64,000 nucleotides of DNA from assembly GCF_011075055.1 (NCBI RefSeq), contig NC_058146.1, positions 6,386,001-6,450,000 on the forward strand, written 5' to 3'. A program made the position numbers and the translations under genes. Within the stretch, counting starts at the first letter, position 1. Each line of letters begins with the position of its first letter. This document shows, piece after piece, positions 1 to 11,348 of this stretch. Source of the stretch: Mangifera indica. Lineage: Eukaryota; Streptophyta; Magnoliopsida; Sapindales; Anacardiaceae. A model generated the notes under the pieces. It worked only from the letters and a program-made list of their open reading frames with translations, had not been told where the DNA came from and did not search any database.

Positions 1-535
1 TAGTCATGGATGGAGACCATTTCACAATAGGTTAAATTATATTAAAAACTTTTGTGTGTCTCATTCACAGCACTTTTGGATCATTTCTACCTATTATAGT
101 GAATAATAGAGTATATAATTAATCCTAATGCCACTATTGTAACTTATATTATACCAGACTTAAAATTACGTATATCAATTGGTAATGAAAATCGCTTCAA
201 TGCTTGCTATGAATATGGGAAGATATTTACTTGACTTTTCTTTTATTTTAATAAAAACAGCATAGACTAATCCTTTTATTCGTAGTAAAATGTCTCCATC
301 CAAATTCTCCATATTATTATCGTATCAATACGGAATAACTCTCCCAAACTAGACGTGATATCTAACAATGATTATAGGATTATTTAGCGGTTTCTTGTTC
401 TTCTTTTGCCTAAGAAAAGCAGTCTCTTGTTTTTGTTTTGCCTATAAAAACATAAATTCATTTTTTATCTCAATTAAGTATATTAATTTCACCAATATTC
501 TCTCCAACATCTTAAATCTTATTCACAAGAACGTG
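1..535. other. Gene-free AT-rich DNA
   Basis: AT-rich sequence with no supported gene. The short open frame near 368-619 has low-complexity Phe/Ile/Asn-rich composition and no recognisable motif, so I treat it as chance. Confidence 0.6.
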
Positions 536-543
536 GACAATAT

Positions 544-1069
544 TAGGGATGGCAACGGAAAATTGTGGGGAGGAGATCTCAATCTTCATCCCCATTCTTG
601 TAAAGGATATCAATCCTGATCACCATTACGGAGATGAAAAAAATTTTCCATCTCTTTCTCACAAAGAAAAATCTTTCACATCCCCTCCTAGTGCCCATTC
701 ATACAAAAAAAATCTTCTTCTCGTATCCTCTAAATATAATATAAATATATTAAATAAAAAAATTATTAAAATTAAAATCAATCAACTATTTTAAATATCA
801 TAAATATTATTTATTAATCACCTTAATATATATAACAAAATATAAATAATCTAAGACTATAAAGATATATTAACATTTAAAAAAAAATATTAATATAAAA
901 AGACAAGAATGAGATAAGGATGAGAATGGAGATAGCAAAAGGATAGAGACACATATACTCTCGTCCCTAATTATGAGGATATTTTTTGTCGTTTTTCTCA
1001 TTTCTATTAAAAAATTCTACCTACATTTGGGTCAAAGGTCCTAAATTCATACCAATATTGTCATCTCTA
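544..1069. mobile_element. hAT-like non-autonomous element (probable)
   Basis: The left end reads TAGGGATGGCAA and the reverse complement of the right end reads TAGAGATGACAA, an imperfect 12-bp terminal inverted repeat. The flanks are GACAATAT (536-543) and CACAACAT (1070-1077), a degenerate 8-bp target duplication matching at 6 of 8 positions. Eight-bp duplications and ends of this kind suggest a hAT-type non-autonomous element. The interior is AT-rich with no coding potential. The degenerate ends make this moderate confidence only. Confidence 0.4.
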
Positions 1070-1077
1070 CACAACAT

Positions 1078-2988
1078 ATCACAGATCCTGCTAGTAAAAA
1101 TGTGTCATGTGATTTGATGGAATTCCAATCGCATCTTTATGATCTCATCCAATACTGTCTTACCTTAGAATGCGTGGAGTTGAAAAAATTAACAAGCATT
1201 ATACAACAATGCAACCTTAGAATTCAGAAACTGACTTTCAACATTACTATTGTGACTTTCAACAACCAGAATTTAAACCAAAAGCTAGGAAGCAAAATTG
1301 ATGTTTCTAAACTCAAACTGCACAACACTATATTCAAAGAGGCCCCCCATACAAGAAGAAACAAAAGACTGCAACAATCCATACCATCCCTCCCATGGTA
1401 TAAGCTTTATACATTCACAACTAGTTACTTAAAAGGGGAAAACAGAACATATATCGATGGCAGTGGATATCAGTAAAATAGATAGAACAGATTCAACAAA
1501 CTATAAGGAAAATCTACTCGCAGAGAACTGACTGTATCACCTACCAAATCTAACTAATATAAAAGAAAGAATAAATCAAACATTAATTTAGTGCAACATA
1601 TTCTCATCAAAATTTCTGGCGCAACCAAAGAGTTTAGTTCTTGAGCTTGACATAAGTCATTGTCACAATAAAGCTCCCATCAAAAGTCACTAAATCATGA
1701 TTCACGAACCTAACCCAAGCAAATTAGTAGCTTAAAATGCAGTACAACAAACGGAAAACACAGCACAAACCTTACAAGCAGTTTGAGCTTGATCTTGTGT
1801 ATCCCTCAGAGCCTTAGAACTGAGCAGCTCCGGCCTTGAAACTTGCCCACACCCTAATATAATTTCCGTAGTAATGGGCAAAACTATCAGAAAGTAAGTC
1901 TCAGAACAATCATAGAAGACTTTCCAGACCTTTGGTTCTTTAGTAGGGAAGTCAATACCTCGACTGGTAGTCTAAAGTATAGCCACTCATCTCTCATGAA
2001 GAAAGAACTAAAATTCCAACCCTCATTCATACAGGTAAAGAGATACTCATAAGAATCCCACACTCACAATAAGAACAGGATTATAATGTCTAGCTTAAAA
2101 AATTTGAGTGTAGCCTATACAAAATGAAATGTAAGTATCGATGAAACTAATTAATAAAAATGAAAAGAACCTACTAGAAACTATACAGCATAGAGAAGAA
2201 AAAACACAGTTCCATGTTCAAAATAACATACTCAACAAAGTACAAATCATACTTAAGAAGCATGAGAATCTAAAGATTCGATAATCAGCACAAGAAACCA
2301 GCATTTTCTCCAAACTTCAACTCAAGGAAAGTATGTGCAGAATCCACACAAGTATCACCACAAAAATACATGCCACTTAAAATGAAGAAAATAAACCCAA
2401 AACAAAATTCCTATCTGATAGAATCTGTGATAACAATCTCTTTCTCACTTTCTGTCCAATGATCTCAATTTTAGGCAAACAACCTCTCATGAAAAACGCA
2501 GAATGCATACCACTTGAAGAGAAGACAATGAACCCAAAACAAGATTCGTTTTCTACTAGAATCTACTATAATGAACTATTTCTCACTCTCTGTCCAATTA
2601 TCTCAGTTTCGGGCAAATAGCCTCTTGTCAAAAACACAACACAAGATAAGGAAAACTGTTTAGCATATTCTATTCTTAGGAATCATATAAATCTGATCAA
2701 ACTAATAACATAATCATAAATTTATGCAAGTTTTGAGGTATTTGAAGAGTTCCATTGAAGTTCAAATGACCTTATCCTTTATCAATATAATATCACCATT
2801 TAAACAAGAAACCAAGGAGTCTAAATCCAATTCATAACAAAAATGAAATCCGCCCCAAATTAGAAGTGACATGAGAATTAAAACTAAAACTATTATAAAA
2901 TTTAATTACAAACCTAAAATTTTTTTAATCCAAATCGGTATCAAATCATTGAAATAAAGTTGATTAATAGTTCACCTAATTTAGTTCT
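1078..2988. other. Gene-free stretch downstream of the NHL gene
   Basis: No coding region is supported. On the minus strand 1771-1853 looks like a possible non-coding exon: an ATTAG acceptor precedes it and a TGTAAG/GTTTGT donor follows. It has no long frame and could belong to a 3' UTR or a long non-coding transcript of the neighbouring NHL gene. A diverged tandem duplication lies at 2373-2641. The 124-residue frame at 1102-1476 has no recognisable domain. Confidence 0.4.
2373..2641. repeat. Diverged tandem duplication, about 137-bp unit, two copies
   Basis: Copy 1 starts at about 2373 and copy 2 at about 2510. Both run CCACTT, then AACCCAAAACAA, TAGAATCT, TTTCTCACT and CTGTCCAAT, ending in AAAAAC. 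They have clearly diverged, so this is an old local duplication in non-coding DNA. Confidence 0.6.
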
Positions 2989-3759
2989 TTACATAGCAAC
3001 CCGGCATGGATCGACCCGACCCGTTAGGTTTCCGTCGAACCCAACATTGTTCGAAAGCCCAATATTCACACCCTCACACGACACTTTCATCGAACGCCAC
3101 CTCATCTCCCACCACCCGGTTTTAAACTGGACCAACCCTAAGACCCAAACGTCGAAATCCACGCGCCCACGCGTCTTCCGGTCGTTCTGGATTCCACTCA
3201 CCACTCTCTGGCCGACATACTCGTCCACGGCGCGCAATTGGAACTGGAGCTGCGTCTCGTTCCCCTTCTCCTGCGAGAACGGAGCTAGCTGCGTCGTCGC
3301 AAGCTCCGATCCGGCGTACGCCACTACCGCCCGGAGGGAGTTGCAAGAGATCACGAGCTTCTCGTTAGGATTCTTAACCTGCAGGATGAACTGCCACGTG
3401 GCCGAGACGGAGGATGTTGACTCGGTGGTGTTGAACCGGGATACAGAGCCCGAGTCGACTCGGAACTCGGGGAGTTGAGGTCGGAAGACGAGCCACGTGA
3501 TCAAGGAGACCAAGGCCATGACGGTGAGGAACGCGATGATTATCACGATCAGACGGCGGAGAAGTGTGGAGCCAGCTTGACGGTCACGATGATAGTAGGA
3601 GGAGAGGTCCACGTGACGATGAGATGTTTGTTGGAGTGGCGGCGGAGGCGGTGGGGCCGCGTAGGCGTAGGCGACCGGGTAGCCGGTGACGGTCTTGTCA
3701 GTTTGGGCCTGGACCTGGGCTTGGGCCTGGGCCTGAGATGATGTCGCCGTTGTTGACAT
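2989..3759 (-). CDS. NDR1/HIN1-like (NHL) LEA_2-domain membrane protein
   Basis: Single-exon gene of 256 residues starting at the ATG whose complement is at 3757-3759. In order it shows a Gln/Ala-rich N-terminus with an alternating QA run (about 8-19), a Pro-rich stretch (36-41), a basic patch (RDRQ..LLRR), one strong transmembrane helix (about 70-91), a juxtamembrane segment LPEFRVDSGSVSRFN, and a LEA_2/WHy-type beta domain (about 115-235) with the family motif VKNPNEKL. Length and layout fit plant NHL proteins, type II membrane proteins of the plasma membrane linked to defence, abscisic-acid and abiotic-stress responses. Potential N-glycosylation sites (NTT, NET, NLT) lie on the extracytoplasmic side. 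The gene is much more GC-rich than its surroundings. I cannot say which NHL member it is. Membership is secure; the physiological role is inferred from the family. Confidence 0.9.
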   Translation of the reverse strand: MSTTATSSQAQAQAQVQAQTDKTVTGYPVAYAYAAPPPPPPLQQTSHRHVDLSSYYHRDRQAGSTLLRRLIVIIIAFLTVMALVSLITWLVFRPQLPEFRVDSGSVSRFNTTESTSSVSATWQFILQVKNPNEKLVISCNSLRAVVAYAGSELATTQLAPFSQEKGNETQLQFQLRAVDEYVGQRVVSGIQNDRKTRGRVDFDVWVLGLVQFKTGWWEMRWRSMKVSCEGVNIGLSNNVGFDGNLTGRVDPCRVAM

Positions 3760-3943
3760 AATTATATTTTTCTCCTAATTTTCTTCTGAAAGAGTGAGGC
3801 TTTTCCAAGGAAACGCGAAGGAAAAATAAATAAAGACCAAAAGAGTATACAACAATTTATTTATTAAATATTAATTAGCTTGGGAGGGAATTTGAACGCC
3901 ACAGAGCTGCCGGAAAGGAACAAGATGAATGAGCTGTTATGTA

Positions 3944-3949
3944 CACGTG
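3944..3949. promoter_or_regulatory. G-box/ABRE-like CACGTG upstream of the NHL gene
   Basis: The palindromic core CACGTG lies in the context ACACGTGGC, about 185 bp upstream of the NHL start codon on the minus strand. This is the classical binding core for bZIP and bHLH factors, including ABA-responsive ones, and would fit a stress-responsive NHL gene. Function is inferred from motif and position only. Confidence 0.4.
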
Positions 3950-5227
3950 GCATGTTTGGAGGGACGGGAAATTTTAAGTAGTCGTTTAAGGTAATACGAT
4001 ACCGTTTCTGCTTGTATGTGTTGAATTAGGTGCACGGCATTTAAATTTTGATTCAGTGAAAAGACGTTGCTATCCTCAAGTTTATCAGAGATTTGTCTAA
4101 AACCTCCTTAAAATCAACCGCTAATTCAAACATGAACATACAACGCATCGCCAGTAACCGTACAAATAATTGTTTCAAGAAAACTCAATTAATCCAACTT
4201 TATTTTAATTATGTTATATAATTTTAAAAGTCAAGAGACTTATTCTCATTAAAAATTTAGTTTATTATCAAATTCTCGCATTTTAAATTTTAAAAAATAT
4301 AAATATTTATATATCAATTATTAAAATTAATAAAATTTAAGAATATAATAATAATTTAATTAATAATATTAAAAATTTATAATTCTAAAGATATATAATT
4401 TCTCTCTAATCTAAATTTTGAAAAATTATATTTTTCTCGTACTTTCTTTTCTTCTTTAGCAATCAAAATCTGACCAATAACAACTTCCCTCCTCCGAGGG
4501 CTTTGAAAAGTTTTGGACTAATTTTAAATCATATAGATAAAACCCCAACTTTATACCTATTTATTTTCCTGTCTAACTTTAGAATATTAGTCTCTCCAAG
4601 TTATTTCCATCCATATTTTATCTAAAAATCAAATCAAAATTAAAAAAAAATCATACATCAAAATTATCTTAATCCAATTAAATAATGCTTCATCATATTA
4701 TTTAATATATTATTTGAATTTGATTTTAAAATTTTGAGATTTTAAAATTTTGAGATTTCTTTGTATATTAATGAATCTTACGTTCGTTAATTTGTAAATT
4801 TTTGTAAGTTTTGTTATTGTTTTGTAGTTAATTTAATCAATAAAATTAAATATACCTATTTTAAATATATAAATACATATATATATACTTACAGTGTTAT
4901 TATGTAATTGAGTGATCTTCAATTAAGAATAAAATAACACTTAATTATATGATGACATATATAATTATTTATTTTAATTTAATTATAAAACTATTTATTT
5001 ATATTAAATTTATATTAGAATTTAAAAAAAAAAAACTTAGTTTTTTAGGTCAAATTAGTAAAAAACAAAATATTTTGATTTTTCCTTAAAAAAAGTAGGC
5101 AGTAGCAGCGGGTAGGTAGGATTTTTTTTAAATTCAAATTTTTAAAAACTTTTTATTTACTTCCAAACATACCAAAAAAAATTATTACATTTTATGTTTC
5201 TAAAATGACAAAATAATTATAATGTTT

Positions 5228-5375
5228 TAATTTATTTTCAAATATATTAGAAGATTTTATGATATGTTATATTTCCAAACTCGCATAACAATTAAAAATA
5301 CATATTTTTTAAGATTAGGAGGATTTAATGACATTATATCATAAAATCTTATATTATATTTAGAAAATAATTTAA
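5228..5375. repeat. Foldback (inverted-repeat) structure, MITE-like
   Basis: The arm at about 5228-5275 (containing AGATTTTATGATAT) is repeated in inverse orientation at about 5333-5375 (ATATCATAAAATCTTATATT). The arms are AT-rich and the loop is about 60 bp. This suggests an old foldback MITE. No clear target duplication was seen. Confidence 0.45.
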
Positions 5376-5997
5376 TAAGATTACAGGGATTTCGTAATAA
5401 TGTAAATTCGATATAAATAAACTATTTATACAACCAAATTAATTACAAAACAACAACAAAAACCAAAAAGAACTTATAAATTAACAAAATAGGATTCATC
5501 ACTATATAACAAAAAATTAAAATTTTAATTTCAAATCTTAAAAAAAAAAATCAAACGATATGATATAAAGTAACACTTAATCATATTATGACACATCATC
5601 TGTATACCAAAATTATATACTAAAAATATATATACATAATATTGTTATAATTAAAATAAGGTTGAATTAATTAGTTTCCCTTAAAAAAATTCTCTGAAAT
5701 ACATTATAAAAGCCATATAACTAATAATCACACATACAAATCAAAATAATTAAACCATGTGCACCCTCAAAAGAGATTGGTGATCGACCAACATGTTTTC
5801 AAGGTTAAATTCAAATAGAGTTAATTTAAACTTAATTGTTAACTTAGTTCAATTAAGTCTGAAATGAGTAGTAACGACTCAAGTTAGATTTGAACTTAAC
5901 TAAAAAGATATTTTTTAAATTTAAAATTTATACTTTTTAATTAAGAAAAAAAAAGGATTTGAATGATGTTGAGACAAAAAAAAAAGTAACATTGATA

Positions 5998-6147
5998 TGT
6001 TGGATTTGGAACTGGATTGAATTTATTTATAATGAGTGAAGTGAATTGTTAAAATGTCTCTCGATTTTTACACAATGGAAAGATACACATTAATAATTCA
6101 CTTCACTCATTATAAATAAGTTCAACTCAATTCCAAAAATCCTACAA
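5998..6147. repeat. Long imperfect hairpin, about 55-bp arms
   Basis: The left arm (5998-6051) and the inverse of the right arm (6091-6147) match over about 55 bp with a 25-bp perfect core centred on TATAATGAGTGAAGTGAA. The loop is about 40 bp. Well-preserved arms in otherwise random AT-rich DNA suggest a young foldback MITE or an inverted-repeat transcript source. I see no coding potential. Confidence 0.65.
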
Positions 6148-7697
6148 CCAAGGACAAAAACTCAATGGGTATGTTATGTTTGATTTATCTTTTATTACAA
6201 AAAAAAAATTATAACATTATTAATACCTCGATTATATTTCATATTTAAGGTAAAGATCGTAATCAGCTTACTCTCGTATTAATTGTCATGTCACATTGAC
6301 AATATATTATAATATTTTATTATTTAACAAATGAAACAAGATAATACTACTAACAAAAAATAGATTATTAGGGTAATCAAATATTATCTCGAACTGAATG
6401 ACCTCTAAGAACACGCCCTATTTATTATAAATAAGATTACTATTTTCCTCTCACAACACAATTCAATTTCCCTCTAATTTTTTATTTTATTAGAGAATAT
6501 AATTTTTTTTCTGAATTAGCAATTTATAAATTTAAAATTAATAATTAAATTTTAAAAAACTACAATACCAAGCCAAGCTCCAAATTAATTTATCATATTG
6601 AGTTTAAGTTTGACTCTATCAAAACTCATCAAGCTCAAGTCTATACTTAACCTCAACTCCTTTGAGCCAAGGTTTAGTTCAAATTCACCATCTTCGAGAT
6701 GCCCGAGGTGATTCACTCTTAATGTATTAACTTTAATCTTCTGAATTGTAACAATCAACTCTTAGAGTGTGTGACCAATAAATTCTTTAATAAGTTAACA
6801 ATAAATAAAATCGTAATTAATCTTCAAATTGATTAGTGGTTGGTGATAAGTTTGTTATTTGCCAAGCCAATACAAAACAAAATATCAATAACAGATTTTG
6901 CTTGAAGTAAATAGTAGTCTAAATGATCAATAAAAACCTTCAACCTTCGGAAATAACTTAGAAGTCTAATATCTTTTATTCCAAATTGTGCAAGATGTTA
7001 TTTATGTCATCAATTATTGGAAAAGTGCTTCAAAACTAAACTTCGAGTGAAAAAAAGAACATAATTTACTTCTTATATAAAAAACACCCAATCATATGAT
7101 GACATATATAAATATATATATTTATGTATTTAAAATAAACACATATAATATTACTTATAATATATTCATCTAGAGTATTACTTAAATTACAGCAAATTTG
7201 GTAAGGAGCTCATGTTGATAGTTGGAGTAATGTTGAGCCAAAATGTTTTATTTGAAGTATGTAAACAAGAAATGTCCATTTATAAATTGAGAACATGTCT
7301 AGACTATTACAAGAAATATCATTCACAATTTCCTATGTAACACTCCCTTAGGCATAATTTATTGGATTGACTTTCCTTTAAGCTTCCAAAAAATCAATCC
7401 AAATGAGTAAAAATATACAAAATTCCAAGAAGGAACTCAACAATTTAAAGAGGAATTAATTTTTGTTTGCATCAATATAACACAAATGGCTGCAATTTTC
7501 TAAGAAACAAAAGCAAAACATAAATACCAAGACTCAAAGCAACCCCTTTGTACATGTGGCTAATAATTTCCCTAAATTTCTCACAACCCGAAACGCTGTC
7601 GTATAGTTCATCTAAAGTAACTTTTCTCTTATGTACCAGATCTCATCTTTTTTAACTATCAATACCACCATCCAACAATCTTAAAAAAGCAGACCGA

Positions 7698-8240
7698 TCA
7701 CCTAACCGACTTTTTAACGGGTCGGGCGATGGGACCAGCGGATGACCTGAATCCGTAAGTCACAGCATCGTAAACACACCCGTGAAACCCGAAATCTCTG
7801 CCCCTCTCTTTTGCCCTCACGCACTCCTCACACACCAGAGCACCGCTCTTTAATCCGTTCCAGTTATTGTCGTCATTTTTATTGATAGCCCAAACCTCAC
7901 TATTCCTTTTTAGTAACATAAAATTAGCAGCAGGCTGCTTCTCCGGCTTTTGCCGCCTCTGCCGCCGAGACCGAGAATCTCGCGATCGTCTCAATGAAAC
8001 GAGAAAGTATCCGTCAGTCTCACAACACATCAACGAGAAATTTGCCTTACCGGTGATCGGAATCTTCCGAGACGTCTTCGAGTCCGCGAGAAAAACAGAG
8101 AACTGGCTCGGAGGGATTCCAATCTTGTGACTGAGAAACGACAGCAAAGTCTTGTAATCAAGGGAGGGGTAAACGACGACGTATCCGATGTTAGTTTCAC
8201 ACTCGCCGTCGAAGAAAAACACCGGGAAAATGGCCTCCAT
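7698..8240 (-). CDS. Plant protein of unknown function (possibly DUF7138-type)
   Basis: Single-exon gene of 180 residues starting at the ATG at 8238-8240. The N-terminal half (about 1-85) is a compact domain beginning MEAIFPVFFFDGECETNIGY, followed by a motif reading PSLDYKTLLSFLSHKIGI and then QFSVFLAD. From memory this resembles a plant-specific domain of unknown function (DUF7138), which I could not check. A very basic Arg/Ser-rich stretch (about 83-102) looks like a nuclear-localisation or RNA-binding type segment. The C-terminal part has two cysteines in a CEEC context and ends basic. Base composition, a good TATA box 74 bp upstream and an uninterrupted frame support a real gene. It is a single-copy neighbour of repeats and no function can be assigned. 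Confidence 0.75.
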   Translation of the reverse strand: MEAIFPVFFFDGECETNIGYVVVYPSLDYKTLLSFLSHKIGIPPSQFSVFLADSKTSRKIPITGKANFSLMCCETDGYFLVSLRRSRDSRSRRQRRQKPEKQPAANFMLLKRNSEVWAINKNDDNNWNGLKSGALVCEECVRAKERGRDFGFHGCVYDAVTYGFRSSAGPIARPVKKSVR

Positions 8241-8313
8241 AGTGAGAAAACTTCAACTTTTTTTTAATATTGCAGTGTTTGTGGGAACTGAAGAACAGGG
8301 TAAATGAAAGGGC

Positions 8314-8322
8314 TTTTATATA
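8314..8322 (-). promoter_or_regulatory. TATA box of the 7698-8240 gene
   Basis: On the minus strand the sequence reads TATATAAAA, about 74 bp upstream of the start codon, implying a short 5' UTR. Its position and perfect match to the plant TATA consensus support it. Confidence 0.6.
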
Positions 8323-8591
8323 GAGTTGGCGCGGGGTAATTGATAAAAGGCGGTGAGGGTATTTTCGGAATAGAAAAAGCGGAAAGATAAGAAGGAAGTG
8401 GTATCTTCGCGAGACCTTGAGATTAAAACTTGGAGCCCAAGAAAAACAAAATAACGGAAACGAAAACGACGACGCGTGAACTAGCTGTGTATAGTAGGAG
8501 TGAGTAGAAATTCCCCGTTTTGTCGGGGGAAGTTGAATACATTTTCGAGTGTGCCACTAGCAGTGCAGCTGTCATGCTATTATATTTATAA

Positions 8592-9427
8592 GCCGAAATA
8601 CCTTTTCCCACCCAAGGTATAGTGAACACACCTTCCACCCTTCAACTTTCAAAAACTCTAATACCCACCCATGAATTAAAATTTGTTAAAATTTTTAATT
8701 TTGATTAAACGTGAAATTGTCATTTAACAATATTATTTATAAAATATAAGTTTATATCATTTTACTTTCATAAATTGAAACACGAACAATTTACCCCCAA
8801 AAAGTGGCATTTTTCTCATACCTAGGGTTTCAAATGTTGTAAATAAATTTTCAGTAAATGACGATCGATATCTCTCCCTCTCGATGACGTCTCTTCCTTT
8901 GATGCTTTCTCTTTGATCAACGATATCAAGATTTAATGAAATCCAGACAAAGTTTTAAAACTCTTTGTTTAGATCTTCATTGTCCAAATGAAGTTGATTT
9001 CATCTAAATGATAACGACGGTCTAGAGGAGTTGTCCTCCTCCAAACAAGGATGACTCCTCATCTAAATCGTTATCTAGATGAAGTTGATTCGTCTGGATG
9101 ATGAAAAGTTTTAACTTTTCATCTGAATTTTATTGAAGAGATTAATTATCGTTTATTGAAAATTAGTCAACGAAATTTGAAATCCTAAATAAAGAGAAAA
9201 TATCACTTTTTAAAATTTAATTTTAGAAAAAAATATTAGTTTTTCAAATCAAAGAGATAAAATAAATAAACTTTTTATAAAATATTATTATTAAATAATG
9301 ATGTTATCCAAATCCTAATTAAAAATTTTAATAGATTTTACGCATAGGTAGGTATTTAAATTTTTGAAAGTTGGAGGATGGAACTGGGGCTGTCACTATA
9401 CCTTGGGTTGAGCTAAGTCTTTAGGCC
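8592..9427. mobile_element. Non-autonomous MULE-type element with perfect 9-bp target duplication
   Basis: Both flanks read TATTTATAA (8583-8591 and 9428-9436), a perfect 9-bp duplication as expected for Mutator-like elements. The ends are long inverted repeats: both contain CCCAAGGTATAGTGA followed by CAACTTTCAAAAA. The interior (about 8930-9130) is a run of short inverted motifs such as ATCTAGATGAAG and TCATCTAAAT. There is no transposase. It would need an enzyme supplied in trans by a relative of the MULE at 41990. Confidence 0.8.
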
Positions 9428-9436
9428 TATTTATAA

Positions 9437-9974
9437 CGGTAACCCCATAAAAGAGGGGCTATGTTGTCGTTTAGTGGGCTGGAACTTGGATTCGCGGTCC
9501 GACGACGGGTATGAAAGAAACGTCCGGATTTGTCTCGTCAACTCTTTCGAATAAAGTCTACGGGCTCTCCTCTGCAACTCTGAACTAATTCTACAATAAT
9601 ACGTGGCTGTTTTTGATTGGTTAATTCTTCTTTGTAGAAAATTTTTGCAGCTTCGAAGATTCATATACACATGGCAAGGGCCTCAAGTGGATTTGATTCA
9701 TTTTTTCTTGAATTTAGAGCTAAAACTTGAATATTTATATTGTTTTAGATTCATTGTGTCTTCAATTTTGGAATGATACGGTGTCATTGTGCTCATAAAT
9801 TTCAAAGCGTTCATGGGGTTTAGTTAGGGCTGGAGTCTAGGTCTTTTTTGGCTCGTTTTTAGACAATCAAGTCTCAAGCTTGGCTGAAGCTCGCAATTTA
9901 CATTTGAATCTCTAGACCTGCACCCTCATAAAAAATCAGTCCCAGATATTCCTATGCATACTTGAATTAAATTA
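9437..9974. other. Gene-free stretch between two MULE-type elements
   Basis: About 540 bp. The part at 9431-9670 is less AT-rich than average and holds a 79-residue minus-strand frame without recognisable domains. It may be a relic exon or promoter DNA. I do not call a gene. Confidence 0.35.
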
Positions 9975-10733
9975 GCCAAATAACCCACCCAAAAAATTTT
10001 TTTTTTTCAAGTTTTCACATTTTATCTTTCAAAAATCTATATACCTATTTATAAACTGATAAGTATGTAAGTTTTAAGGATAAAATTGTTATTTAATTAG
10101 TAATATTAAAAAAAACTGAAATTTTATTTTTTTCTCTTACACCCTAAAAACTAATAATTTTTTTCCAACCTAAATTTTTAAAAATAGTTTTTTTCCCCTA
10201 AGGTTTCCAATTTTTCAAAGTCAATTTTTTCAGTAATAAAGAGACTTCTTCAACAATCTCCAGACAACGTCTCTTCTTTTTCGACGTGTCCTTCTTTCGA
10301 CATTATTTCTATGTTGTGTTGTCTTCAAAGAATGAAAATGACTTATCTTCATCGTCAATAAAGATCTCGTCTTCGTAAAAAATGGAGATGAGTCATCTTC
10401 ATTATCTAACGACGATGATGCTACACAATGCTAGAAGAAACAATGTTGGAAAGATGACACACCGAAGAGGAAGAGACGTTGTCTAGAGATCATTAAAAAA
10501 ATCTCTTGTTATCAAAAAAATTGAATTTGATAAATTGAAAATCTTTGAGGAGAAAATGTTATTTTTGAGAACTTAAGTTAAGAAAAAATTATTAGTTTTT
10601 AGGGTTTAGAGTGAAAAGAAAAATTAATGAATTTGGTTAATTTTAACTACTTATAAGTGGATATATGAGTTTTGAAAGAAGAAGAGGGAAACGTGAGAAG
10701 AATAAACTTGAGGTGGGAATAACTCCTTTCGCC
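9975..10733. mobile_element. Non-autonomous MULE-type element with perfect 9-bp target duplication
   Basis: The flanks are ATTAAATTA at 9966-9974 and at 10734-10742, a perfect 9-bp duplication. The left end starts GCCAAATAACCCACCC and the right end, inverted, starts GGCGAAAGGAGTTATTCCCACC. The interior contains paired CGTCTCTTC and GAAGAGACG type motifs and no reading frame. It belongs to the same general group as 8592-9427, with different internal sequence. Confidence 0.8.
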
Positions 10734-10742
10734 ATTAAATTA

Positions 10743-11348
10743 AATTAATTTTAAATCCATTAACTCTGCCAACTATTCCTAGAAACTTGAATAGTCCTCC
10801 TCAGGATTTGCTTCCCATTCTACTTTCATTTTAACCAATAGTATCCTGCCACGTATTGAAAGCACGGTCACCTTGTATTTTACCTCCGGGGCTGTTACCA
10901 TTTCTTGTCATGTTGAACGGCCCAAACAGCCAAACACTTGCAGGCATGTGCTCTTTGACTTTACATCATATGTTTTCTCAAAGGCGAAAAAACTATGCGG
11001 GCCCAAGGTTTTGTGTATGTTCGAACTCTTACCTATCAGATTTAAAAAACTCAAATACATATCATTCCATTAAAATTCTTAGTTGGATTAAGAGTAAAAC
11101 CATTATTTACCCAAAAAATTTAAAAAAAATTAAAATTTATCTTATTTTTTTATAGTTTAAAAAATTAATAATTTTTTTTATTCAAAAATTTGAAAAGTTA
11201 TTATTTCGTCTTAGGTTTTTTTCTCTTCTCTAACTACCTTTTCCATTCCGAAAGACAACCAATGTTTCCCACCTATCTTCCTGTGTTGACTGCTTGAGAG
11301 GCACATAAAAACCTAATGTGGAAATGTCACTAAACCCTAAACTCTAAT
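10743..11348. other. Gene-free stretch upstream of the Dof pseudogene
   Basis: 10760-11050 is moderately GC-rich but holds no convincing frame; it could be former promoter DNA of the Dof gene. About 11090-11260 resembles the inner half of a MULE-type non-autonomous element (ACCATTATTTACCC, then TTTTTTCTCTTCTC), so a truncated insertion may have removed the 5' end of the Dof gene. Confidence 0.4.

Larger units (their letters stand above)
3960..7690. other. Gene-free, strongly AT-rich intergenic DNA with foldback elements
   Basis: No gene is supported over about 3.7 kb. It contains what looks like one truncated arm of a MULE-type non-autonomous element (about 4230-4480, starting GAGACTTATTCTCATT), two foldback structures listed separately (5228-5375 and 5998-6147), copies of a small AT-rich MITE motif with TGACA and ATCATCTATAT cores (about 4930-5000, 5560-5650, 7080-7165), and a CAAGCTCAAG-rich fragment (about 6560-6710) related to the GAGCTCGA-type element at 23709. 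Confidence 0.5.

Noticed and set aside
1102..1476. 124-codon plus-strand frame
   Set aside because: Asn/Gln/Leu-rich without any recognisable motif and with no coding-like base composition; likely chance in AT-rich DNA.
9431..9670. 79-codon minus-strand frame next to a MULE-type element
   Set aside because: Less AT-rich than its surroundings, but it has no domain and overlaps the 9-bp target duplication of the element; not enough to call a gene.
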